Under the pieces are notes generated by a model. The model searched no databases. It worked only from the letters and a program-made list of their open reading frames with translations, and was not told the DNA's origin. 64,000 nt of DNA from the NCBI RefSeq assembly GCF_025118155.1, contig NW_026251400.1:1-64000 (forward strand), in the 5' to 3' direction. Below are positions 13,996-23,015 of the stretch, piece by piece (the first letter of the stretch is position 1; each line of letters begins with the position of its first letter). The stretch is from Cokeromyces recurvatus (Eukaryota; Mucoromycota; Mucoromycetes; Mucorales; Mucoraceae). Position numbers and translations under genes: made by a program.

Positions 13996-14041
13996 TCATT
14001 TTTAAAAGTTGTTTTGAGCGTTTCTGATAACTAAAATGAAG

Positions 14042-14400
14042 CTAAAAGTGGCTACGAAATCCATAAAGATCACTAACACGTACATTGTTGCAAGCATGAG
14101 CGACTCTCTCGGATAAATTTTCTTCAGCCATCAGATTCTCGCGCTTAACTTCCTTTTTACAAGAGCCCAGAATTTCTCAATTGCATTCAATTCACTAGTA
14201 AATATATGGAGTTAAATACATAAATCAACACACGGTTTCTATCAAAGTTTAGATCCGAATTCTTCATTTCATGAACCATTCATATTTTGTTTACATATTG
14301 AGTATTCATACTTGATATCGCACAAATGTAGCCTTATGTTGACTTCGAAGCAACGGTGTCAAATAAAAAACGTAATAAAAACAAACAGATACAGTAAATT
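14042..14400 (-). pseudogene. C-terminal remnant of a Tc1/mariner-like DDE transposase
   Basis: Reading leftward, the residues around 14161-14212 give SELNAIEKFWALVKRK. This corresponds to the conserved 'SPxLNPIExFW' block that carries the last acidic residue of the Tc1/mariner catalytic triad. After a one-base frame change it continues through RVAHACNNVRVSDLYGF to a stop at 14042. Upstream there are only broken traces up to about 14400. The gene cannot make a full transposase here. It presumably belonged to the element that now carries the Fanzor gene. Confidence 0.65.
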
Positions 14401-15036
14401 AATCAGCTTTGCTGAACAGAGAATATATCAGAGAATGAATAAAATTACAAGTGTTAAACACATTCTCTAGTTTGTTATTTATTCATTTGAGAGCATATAC
14501 AGAGAGATAAATAGCAGTTATTTGATTCAATACCCGATTTAAAACACACAGATCCAATAGATTGAATTGATCAACTCTTTCAAAGACAATAGACGCTAAG
14601 ATTATATAAAGCACCAATGAAAGAGTAACAGAAGTTTTGTTTAATAATGATATACTAATAAAGAATCAATAATACTGAAACAATTTCATGTAATTATATA
14701 GATTGAAAGTTATCAAAATCCAACCTGTTATCAGAGAACTTCCTTTTCAGGAATAATGATTAATTCGCAGTAGCTCGTATATATCAATCGGTTTGGAACT
14801 TGTATTTATTTTCAACGTCTTTTTTTCCTCTTTATCCACATAATCTACACTTAGCTTACTTGTGAAATCTAACGTAAAAATTAAAGGGAAACAAAGAGAC
14901 ACTTCAATCTCTTCAAAACAAGACGGAGCAGTCTACTGAAGGTAAAGACAGCAGGTGCCATATATATCTATATATGATTCAGTAGCTCAAAATTCCAATG
15001 AACACAAAATATATATCATATTCAAATTTTTTTTAG

Positions 15037-16827
15037 AACCATATGTTGATGACAATTCAGTTGATGACTTTCAGTCTATTACAAAGTATAGAAAAAAAAA
15101 GTAAGTCATATGGGCAAATTTAACGCTGTAAAACAGCTGCTTTAATGCATTACATTCATAATAGGTAGAGAAAGTAGTCCGCGTAAAGAGGCTCAAAAGC
15201 GAGTTAAGGGAAAAGGAAAAGCAAATGATATGCCGCCTTCTCTCCATATTCTGGACTCTGCCTTTCCAAACTTGGGCGAGTCTAGCAAGTTTAATGAGCC
15301 TCAAAGATTTATTTCCTCTACTGCTGTGTCTGTTTCTTCTTCCTTGGACAAAAATGAAACAAAAAAGCAGGTGATAACAGTAAAAGCAACTGTGAAGTCT
15401 ATATGGAATCCAATGCACATGCAAGCTTTGTTTGAGCTAGTTGATGCAACCAACATAGTAGTGACACATACATTCGCTTTCTCCAAATATATATTTCTAC
15501 AAGAGTTGAAGGAAAATTTTAAATTTGAATTGGACAAATATATCAGAAAGGATTTTTTTGTGAAAGTTTTTTTGAGCCTGATTGATAGAAAAACTATACC
15601 TGGAAGGCTTCAAAATAGAAAGGCAAATTACAGGACATTAATTTCAGAGCATAAAGAGTCATATTGTAAAAGTGCGAAATATACACCCATCGGGCTGCCG
15701 TACGCTCAACAGAGAGCATTATATGAATGTACAAAGATACAAACTGCCTATGTCAACAATATCAAAGTTCATTTTGGTAACAGATTAAGGGGGATTCTAA
15801 ACAAGCTTTTCAAAAAAAAAAAAGAAGTTGGTTAGCGATCTGCGTGAAGAGTTAAAGAAAAAGAGGTTAAATAATGAAGTCATGAATAAAGCATTGCGAG
15901 AAAAGGTTTATGATCCATGTAACCAAGTGAAAAGTGCTATTGAAAAGAAAGTGATGCCAGAAGCGGCAATCTTGGACGATTCTGCAAAAACAAAAATCAA
16001 AACTATCTTACAATGTTACCCAGATACCTACAATTTCAAGAAGGATTCCATTTTTTATGACGTAAACGTGAACCCAGAATGTCACTACAAAGCTTTCATG
16101 AAGATATCCGAGCTATTTGTTTCAGAGAAGTTACGTCAATTTTCCTGCTTTCCTTTACGAACCACATTTATCCCTTGCTATATGACCTTAGATTCAAATA
16201 TTATCGACCACCCTATTTTAAAGAACAAGACAGCATTCAAAATGGACAACAGATCTCAAATTTGGGGGAGAGATAGTGAATCTAAACAACAAGGCTTTCA
16301 AATTTGTTCTATGACCAAGATGACCTGGCTTTGGTGAAAAAGCTTAAGCAAAAAATTTGGGCACGACCCCATTTTAATTATTGATAATTGGCCTGCCCCA
16401 AATGTAAAATTTCAAGAATCAACAAGAAATAAGGGACTCATAAATATGCTAAAAAAGAATGGATTTAAGGTTCATCTTGTCGATGAATTTCGTACCTCAA
16501 GTTCCTGTCCCAATTGTGAAAACAGACTAGAGAAGTTTAAGCTCGTTGCTAATCCAAGACCATTTCAGCGTGAAAAAATGCCTACTGTATTCTGCCATGG
16601 TTTACTTCAGTATGCAATACAAAGTTAAAAACCTTTAGTTAATTGATAAATAATATAACAAATTTGTTTGTAGTTGTGAAAATATACATTGCTTAAATGA
16701 ACACGAATATAAAAGAAGAATATGGAATCGAGATCTGATGGTAATACTAAATTTTAAAAAGATATTGACAAACCTTAGCAATAATGGCAAGAAACATCTT
16801 TTGTTTTCACGTCAAAAACAACAGTAA
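15037..16827 (+). pseudogene. Fanzor-like (TnpB-related) RNA-guided nuclease gene, broken
   Basis: Fragments read in order as a Fanzor1-type protein. An exon at 15037-15100 joins exon 15169 onward, giving a basic stretch (KRVKGKGK, a possible nuclear signal), then the helical N-terminal region. The block CFPLRTTFIPCYMTLDS lies around 16148-16195. The C-terminal block has VDEFRTSSSCPNCE, CHGLL, then CENIHC and WNRDL, i.e. a zinc ribbon followed by the RuvC-III aspartate. A 64-nt intron (16610-16673) must be removed to join CHGLL to the second zinc knuckle; the stop is at 16825-16827. Damage: a frameshift in an A-run at about 15812-15825, and loss of most of the central RuvC segment near 16290-16345. 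The family normally carries further catalytic residues there, so this copy should be inactive. A TnpB-like protein of other origin is possible, but the motif order fits Fanzor best. Confidence 0.8.
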
Positions 16828-16913
16828 CAATTATGATTATCCGCGTTAGTTATCGCTTTCGCTATTTCATGCAGGTAAATATTGCTCTGAGCTTACTTGA
16901 AAATATTGGTGAG

Positions 16914-17022
16914 CCAATCGTTTTTCGGTTTTCCACCAATCATTTTTTTAGTGTGCCTCAAATTATTTTTTTATAATCACCATTCAAATTTCTAAATTAA
17001 CCAATATTTCCCACCTTTACTG
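16914..17022 (-). repeat. Right terminal inverted repeat of the Fanzor element
   Basis: 109 bp. Read on the minus strand it starts CAGTAAAGGTGGGAAATATT. It pairs with 13887-13995 and is followed by the second TA copy at 17023-17024. By analogy with characterised Fanzor and TnpB systems, the guide (omega) RNA would come from the interval between the Fanzor stop (16827) and this end; that is inference. Confidence 0.92.
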
Positions 17023-17024
17023 TA

Positions 17025-17290
17025 TTTTCAGTTATATTTGAGAAGATTATAAACTTTTTTGAGAATTATATTTTATTTTTGGGAAGTCTTCAAAAAAAAA
17101 AAAAACGAGAATTAACCCCTTTTTAGTTTAGAAAAAAACAGCGAGTTTTTTAGAATTTAGGTTTTTTGACGATCTCCTTTCCTTTTAAATAAAAATGGAC
17201 TACGTTTTATTTAATCTCAGTCCTCCGTGTCCATCTCCAAGTCCATTTCCACATCCATTTTCTCCGTGTTCACTTTTTCTTTTCATTATT
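17025..17290 (+). repeat. Left terminal/subterminal repeat of the outer element (after interruption)
   Basis: Its inverse is at about 28055-28243. Both contain the block around AAATAAAAATGGACTACG followed by tracts of the 14-bp family (TCTCCAAGTCCATT and variants). Here the 14-bp units are only a 50-bp remnant (about 17220-17272), against about 59 units at the right end. I estimate 85-90% identity outside the array by eye. Confidence 0.75.
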
Positions 17291-17301
17291 ACTTGTTTAT
17301 A

Positions 17302-18637
17302 ATGCCTACAATAACTAGAGAGCGAGCAATTTGTATGTTATTTGGTGCTACATATAGCGACGAAAATTGTAAAAAATATGTAAAAATCATTGACGAACTA
17401 GAAGGCTTGGATATTTGCTACAACGAAGATCCCATGGAGCCTATTGTTATTTCAACCTTCAAAATCAATGCATACCCATTAAAATACAGCACATATAACA
17501 GTAAAACAATGAGTCCGACGTTAGAAAAAGAAGAAGATGAAGTTTTTAAAAAGAGCAACTTAGGTACAAAAAAAAAAAAAAAAACTTTTACTGCTGCATA
17601 ATTTAATTAGAGTTTATTCTTTACAGCCAACCAGGCACAACTTGTTGATTTTGTTAACAGCGTCATTTTACCATACGATCCTCTTAATGATGACATTTAT
17701 GAATGTAGAAGAATGGAGACAAAAGAGATTTTGGCGTTGCTAATGAAACACACAGATTTATTAAATAAGAAAACAGTAAGCAGCTTTGGTAAGTGGCTCA
17801 AGTCAGCAAAAGTAGATCTGCTTAAGTCTCCTGACAAGAGAGTTCTCACTAGTGACAACGAAAAAGTACAAGTGAGAAATTTATATGTTATGAAAGAGAA
17901 ATTCTTAGGCAAGTTAGAATTTAAAAAAAATCAGATATTTAAAATAACTAATACTTCTATAGTCGATACTGCCAATAATATTGCCAAATATTTACATAAT
18001 TACCAAACCAATGTAAATGCTTTAAAAAAAATGGTTACAAAGTTGTTGGATACGCGAGAAAATCACTAGGAAACGAAAGCAATGAAACTCGCCTCAGATT
18101 ACTTCGATTGATGAGAGATTGTCTGAAAGGCCGATCGCTTGTTGAGCGTATTTTTGTCTCTTTCTCCAGCAAAGCAAATGAACCAATGAACAAAAGAGAC
18201 AAACCAAAAACAGCTGTTCTTGACGAGTTGGAGGTTGATGGGGACACAAATGGTAATAAGCATCAAAGTCAAAGTTGTTAATATAAAAAGTAACCAGAAA
18301 TTATAACTTTTATTAGATTTGATCAGTTTCATCTCCACAAATAAGAAAGTATGCCTGGTGGCGATTGATCACGCTGGATTAACTACCAACTGCGAAGATC
18401 TCAGAGATTTCCTTGAGTAATAAGATTTAAAAAAAAAAAATCCACTATTAAAAAAAATTATAACGGTTTTTGTAATTCTCTAGAAAAAATGAAAATCTGG
18501 CAATGATAATAATTGATAACCTGCCTTTTAATAACAAGGTCCACATCTACGAAAGAGGGGAGTTGTTGCTTAATAACTCGAAACTTCTTCAAAATTTTAA
18601 CTGTAGAAATAGACCTCAACAAAGGTCGAAAAAATAA
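17302..18637 (+). pseudogene. Transposon ORF with YARKS serine-recombinase-like motif, one frameshift
   Basis: Four exons with good GT-AG junctions: 17302-17563, 17627-18252, 18317-18416 and 18484-18637. A single-base frame change is needed in the A-run at about 18023-18031. The first about 235 residues are unfamiliar (start MPTITRERAICMLFGATY). After the frame change comes VVGYARKS, then RLLRLMRDCLKGRSLVERIFVS, IDHAGLTTNCEDLRDFL and MIIIDNLPFNNKVHIYE. Alternating hydrophobic strands after a Y-A-R-x-S motif recall the catalytic domain of serine recombinases (resolvase/IS607 TnpA type), where the serine is the nucleophile. I see no DRLGR-like motif, so this is a fold-level suspicion, not an assignment. 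It lies just inside the outer terminal repeat. A truncated inverted relative of its N-terminus lies at 24350-24571. Confidence 0.55.
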
Positions 18638-19042
18638 ACTTTCTACTTTCAAATTCTAATGCTTTAATCTTGTTGTGTCCCAGAGACATCTCCTTTATTA
18701 CAATAATAGACTTCACACTATAATTAATATCGTCATGATTTATGCACAAGTATTGGTGAACTCTGATTTATCATGTTATGCAATAAGACAATGAGAATTA
18801 AACTAGAGTTAAAGTTACTATTTTATTAAATCAATGATAAGCTCTATATAAATATTTTATTCATATTTGAGACAACAGGTATTCAGCTAGGTGAGACCGG
18901 TGTATATTCTCAAGTCGGTGAATACATGTTTGATCTGGAAATAGATCAAACTCACCGATGTGAGGCAATTAAAACCAAGTCAACATTTGAGACATACTTT
19001 AATATTACAAATCCTCGTAAAATAAAATATGTCTCAAATTTG
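18638..19042 (+). other. Transposon DNA with an unassigned coding fragment and hairpin
   Basis: A splice-acceptor-like AG at about 18880 is followed by an open stretch reading IQLGETGVYSQVGEYMFDLE and onward to about 19039, where the DIRS element begins. I do not recognise it. It may be a later exon of the preceding ORF or a separate gene cut by the DIRS insertion. ATTTGAGACATA (18985-18996) and its exact inverse (19028-19039) form a possible hairpin at the junction. Confidence 0.35.
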
Positions 19043-19059
19043 CTATTTAGACCTGAAGA

Positions 19060-19163
19060 ACAAAATAGGAAATGTTATTATGCTAGAATCTTCTTGAATC
19101 TTTATGTAACAGCGAATTCAAAGATATATAAAGGAATAAAATTTTAATATTATACTATCAATC
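19060..19163 (+). repeat. DIRS left inverted terminal repeat
   Basis: Nearly identical to the reverse complement of about 23938-24043. The outermost bases (19043-19059) differ from those of the right end, as in other DIRS elements where each end is represented separately in the internal complementary region. Confidence 0.85.
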
Positions 19164-19250
19164 GAATTTGAGCTCGGTCAAATAATAAGAAAGAAGGGGG
19201 GGGGGAAAAACTAAATATAATAAAGTAAATAAAAATTTTTGAAGGGTGGG

Positions 19251-19368
19251 CATAATAACATTTCCTATTTTGTTCTTCAGGTCTAAATAGCAATTCTCAG
19301 TCGAAAGAAATTTCTCGAGAGAATTTCTTGAGACCGTCGGAACAAAACAGGAAATGTTATTATGCTAA
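19251..19368. repeat. DIRS internal complementary region
   Basis: Holds the inverse of the left extremity (GGTCTAAATAG, about 19281-19290) fused to the inverse of the right extremity (CAATTCTCAGTCG, about 19291-19303), each continuing into the repeat core. The fusion point defines the two element ends at 19043 and 24092. Confidence 0.88.
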
Positions 19369-20786
19369 TCCAGAGCTTGAAAGGAATCAGAAGCATCAAA
19401 AAATTCGTCTTGACTGGATAGAATCGTCGATGTAAAGTCAACTTGCGCCATTTGATTCCGCTGGTAATGACGAACAAATGTTTCTGATGAAGCCCAGTTA
19501 CCAAGAGCCACAATGCTGTCTCGAGAAATACCTAGATCTAATGCCCTAGAAGATGCCAACAATCGAATAGAGACCCCAGGTTCATTTGTACACAAAGAGA
19601 TGAAATGACGATGTAACCACTTAGAAACAGTCGATGCGGATAACGATTCTTTTATATTGTTGAACTTGACAAAGAGAGTCGAATTGTCTGGACGAGCTTG
19701 TAGTGCCGGATGATCTTGGATTGCTTTAAAGCATTGAACGGGACATAATTCGTAATCCTCGGTATGTGGGTGAACCGTGAAAGGTTTGATAATACGGCGT
19801 TTACTGCGAGTTTCTTTCGGTGCGACCACTTGAAACTGAAGATGACCATTCTCTAGTACGGAACACGATGCATAGGGGATACGAACCAGGTCAGACGGAC
19901 GGAGAAAAGCAGCCATTGCCAGGAGAAAAGCCAATTTCTGTTGCAACAACAGGATTGGAGTAGAGGATTTGGAAGCAATAGATCGAGCATAGGCAAAAGC
20001 TGGAGACACATCAATAGTTGGCCGGTGTATAGATACTGGAGGATCTTCCTTTGACATATGGTCTATATAAGAGTTAATCAGTTCACTTTCGCTAATACTT
20101 TTAGAGTTGTCATGGAGATGAGCCACCGCTGTACGTAAAGACTTAAGAGTGGAAGCCAGTAGATTATGCTCTTGACGCATGTCAGCCAGAAAGTTTACTA
20201 GATCTGTAGGAGTGTAAGCCGTATAAGAAATCCCATTATTAGTAGCCCAGGCCAGAAATCGTAACTGACTCTTACGGTAGCCCCGATTAGTCCCATTGTT
20301 TGCCAACTGCCTTACTAGTAGATCCTCAACCGCTTGTGCATTGAGGTTTTTACGCACTAGTTTATTCCTGATAATGTCCACACGGAGAGCATCCAATTCC
20401 GAGGTAACAGTGGGTGTGGAGTCTTGGGGGATGTCGTTTGCACCGATTGTGGGGGCAGGAGCCATGGATCCGTTAGTGCTAGACGTTGAATTAGAGGAAA
20501 CCAAATCGCGCTGGGCCAGTATGGCACAACTAGAGTGACCCGGGGAAGTTTTTCTCGTATAATCTTGTGGAGTACCCGAGTGATGAGGTTCCAAGGTGGA
20601 TTGATGTAAGGATGCGGAAACTTCGTCCATGGGATGGTAAACGCATCCGTATGGATAGCGTCCGGATCGGGAAGCCAAGACACGTACTTTGGTAACAGTT
20701 TGGTTGTCCTGTCGGCGAAGAGGTCGATCGAGAACGGGCCCAACAGTTGATTCATCTGGTGGAAAATCGATGGGCGAATTTGCCAC
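19365..20786 (-). CDS. DIRS tyrosine recombinase
   Basis: 473-residue ORF at the 3' end of the DIRS element; it would integrate the circular DNA intermediate. It has an N-terminal core-binding (SAM-like) region (about 190-260: RYRKSQLRFLAWATNNGISY) and a catalytic part with FLRPSDLVRIPYASCSV (first active-site Arg), then SIRLLASSRALDLGISRDSI, GNWASSETFVRHYQRN with the nucleophilic Tyr. Most tyrosine recombinases have H-x-x-R at the second active-site pair; here I read V-S-I-R, so the His seems lost. It overlaps the reverse transcriptase ORF (to 20357) in another frame. The first ATG may lie upstream of the true functional start. Confidence 0.88.
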   Translation of the reverse strand: MANSPIDFPPDESTVGPVLDRPLRRQDNQTVTKVRVLASRSGRYPYGCVYHPMDEVSASLHQSTLEPHHSGTPQDYTRKTSPGHSSCAILAQRDLVSSNSTSSTNGSMAPAPTIGANDIPQDSTPTVTSELDALRVDIIRNKLVRKNLNAQAVEDLLVRQLANNGTNRGYRKSQLRFLAWATNNGISYTAYTPTDLVNFLADMRQEHNLLASTLKSLRTAVAHLHDNSKSISESELINSYIDHMSKEDPPVSIHRPTIDVSPAFAYARSIASKSSTPILLLQQKLAFLLAMAAFLRPSDLVRIPYASCSVLENGHLQFQVVAPKETRSKRRIIKPFTVHPHTEDYELCPVQCFKAIQDHPALQARPDNSTLFVKFNNIKESLSASTVSKWLHRHFISLCTNEPGVSIRLLASSRALDLGISRDSIVALGNWASSETFVRHYQRNQMAQVDFTSTILSSQDEFFDASDSFQALD

Positions 20787-22900
20787 TGATTCTTGAAAAA
20801 TGTTCGACGAGATTCCATATCGGCTATAGTGTTGTGTATTCCACTGATATGTTGTGCTTGAATCATTATCTTATTGTGAAGGCACCAATTCCAAACTTCG
20901 GTCGCCAGTTCCAGTAATGGGAGAGAACGTGTCCCGCCTTGTTTGTTGATGTATGAAAGACTGGTGGTGTTGTCTGTCTTGATCAGCACTGTAGAGTTCT
21001 CCGGAATAGGAAAAGTCTTGAGAGCCAGGTGGGCCGCTTTGAGCTCTCTCCAATTGATTGATTGCTCCGCCTCCATTGAAGTCCAATAACCATGAGCTCG
21101 ATGCTGTTTCCAACTGCAGCCCCAACCCGTATCGCTCGCGTCCACAAAAATAGTTTGAGTCGGTGTTGACGGTAGGAATGAACGACCATTCCATTTCTTG
21201 AGGTTGTGATACCACCATGAGAGTTCCTCCAGACTGGCTTGATCTAATGGTCGAGGTTTGTCCCAATCGGCATCCGTCTTGACCGTTTGATTCTTGTAAT
21301 ACAGGAGATGTCGAGTATACAGTCGAGCTGGAAAAATTGCAAACGTAGCTGCCTGTATTCGCATCGTCAAGCTGTGTATTACTCGAGGAGTTTGACGATT
21401 GGGCTTGTCCAACACTTGCTTGATCGATCGCCGGATGTCGCGAAGTTTCTTGAGAGGGAGAGACGCTGTCATCTTTGTGGTATTCAATACAAAGCCGAGG
21501 TGTTCTAGTTGTTGCGTGGGTGTTAAGACCGACTTCTTGAAGTTGACGAGCCAACCTAGTTGTTGAAGAAGAGAAACCACCTTTTGAGATTGTTGAAGAG
21601 CTAATTCTTTGCTGTCTGCTACCAAGAGCCAGTCGTCCAAGTAAGCAGAGATCCTGATGCCTTGACAGCGTAAGTGTTGTTATAGAACAAGCTCTGGATA
21701 TAATCATAAGTAATATTATAATAGATGAACTACATAATACAGGATAAAATATAAGCCTGAATATGAAATAAAACTCTGCATATAACATCTTGTAAATAAT
21801 ATAAAACTTATTGACATCCAATTGTCTAGATGTATCAATTATAAGACATCGTATCATTTCTAAATATTTATTTTTATAACCTTGATAAAGGATTCAGGTC
21901 GTCTTTGATCCAATAAAATAAAACATAAAAGATATCAGGAACATATACTCAGATTAAACAATAAATTTTTTATTTAAAACTTGATCAGATCATTATAACA
22001 CCCAATAGATAATCCATAGATCAGTCTCTTGAATCAACAAGACGTATATCCGAATACTAACACTGTTTCATGACTCATGTTCTTTGACGGTTATTTTTAT
22101 TTCTTTGATTCAGGATTCATTAATATAAATACAAGCAGTTGTTTAGACACAAAATAATCTTGAACTTCTTCTTTAACTTTCTCTTAACATTCTTTATTTT
22201 TATTAAATAAAAACAGTCTCAAACTATACTTCCTTTTGTTCTCTTTTTCTCTTTTTGTTTTATCTTTTATCTTTATTTACATTCCATCACAAGTGTTCTA
22301 AAATGGGCTTGCAGACTTTGGTAAAGACATAGGGACTTGAGGCTAAACCAAAAGCGATTGTACGATACTGGTAGACTTGACCCTTCCATTTCAGACGTAA
22401 AAACCGTCTTGAGTCTGGATGGAGACCTATATGAAGGAATGCGTCCGATAAGTCGATTGAGACTAGGTAATCGTTTTGATGGATCATTAATGATACTTCT
22501 CGTAATGTGTCCATTTTGAAATGAGGAGCGTGAAGGTATTGATTGAGGCGCTTGAGATTGAAGACTGGGCGAATGCCTCCATTTTTCTTGGGGATGACAA
22601 ACATGGAGCTGTAAAACCCTGGTGTTTGTTGAACCGATTCTGGGGAAACAGGTTCTATTGCTTGTTTGGATAAGAGTTCTTGGATAGTCTGATCGATCAG
22701 AGGTATTTGATCTTGAGATAGAGGGTGAATGGATGTTGGATTTATTGTTGTAGGTGGAGTAGTATGAAAATGAATCTTGTAACCGTGTTGAATTATGGTG
22801 TCGACGAATGAGTTGATGGGAATTTTTGTCCAGTTTAAATAGTATTTGCTGAGACGACATCCTACTGGGTCGAGTGTTGTAGCTGTAAGTATTGATGTGG
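20357..22900 (-). pseudogene. DIRS reverse transcriptase-RNase H-methyltransferase-like ORF, split by a solo LTR
   Basis: Minus-strand polyprotein. The N-terminal part runs from about 22900 to 22292 (VGCRLSKYYLNWTKI, FVIPKKNGGIRPVFNLK, VSIDLSDAFLHIGL with the first catalytic Asp). The rest runs 21677-20357 (catalytic YLDD near 21636-21647). Then comes RNase H (TIFVDASDTGWG, EAEQSINWRELKA, LIKTDNTT, three of the acidic residues), and a C-terminal DAM-methyltransferase-like region with INPPW. The solo LTR at 21678-22291 sits between the halves. Skipping it and one target-site copy leaves the frame open (KPILEHL then RCQGIRIS), so the element was probably intact before that insertion. The Gag stop and this frame overlap. 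Confidence 0.9.
21678..22291 (+). mobile_element. Solo LTR inserted in the DIRS reverse transcriptase gene
   Basis: 614 bp beginning TGTTATAG and ending CATCACA on the plus strand, flanked by the 5-bp direct repeat AGTGT (21673-21677 and 22292-22296). TG...CA ends plus a 5-bp duplication are the marks of an LTR retrotransposon. No internal region is present, so it is a solo LTR left by LTR-LTR recombination. A TATA-like tract (TATAAATAC, about 22125-22135) fits a promoter within the LTR. It shares about 150 bp of similar sequence with a relic at 28.27-28.54 kb. Confidence 0.88.
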
Positions 22901-22978
22901 TTACTGACGAAATGGGTTGGTGTTCTTCCTGTAGTTGTAGTTGTTGTTGTTGCCACTGTTGCTGTTGTTGGGACGAGA

Positions 22979-23015
<37 letters not shown>

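Larger units (their letters stand above)
13887..17022 (+). mobile_element. Fanzor-carrying Tc1/mariner-type DNA transposon, 3,136 bp
   Basis: The two ends are inverted repeats of 109 bp each (13887-13995 and 16914-17022); I count 6 mismatches. Both ends begin CAGT and are flanked by TA (13885-13886 and 17023-17024), the TA target duplication typical of Tc1/mariner elements. Inside, a broken Fanzor-like gene runs rightward and ends about 200 bp before the right end, and the C-terminal remnant of a Tc1/mariner transposase runs leftward near the left end. Fanzor genes are known passengers of eukaryotic DNA transposons, so the layout fits established biology. The element sits inside the terminal repeat of another element. 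Confidence 0.88.

Noticed and set aside
15071..15424. 117-aa minus-strand ORF opposite the Fanzor N-terminus
   Set aside because: Shadow frame; the plus strand carries the splice signals and the recognisable protein motifs.
20871..21857. 328-aa minus-strand ORF overlapping the DIRS reverse transcriptase
   Set aside because: It overlaps the YLDD/RNase H frame in another phase and runs into the solo LTR; it has no recognisable domain.
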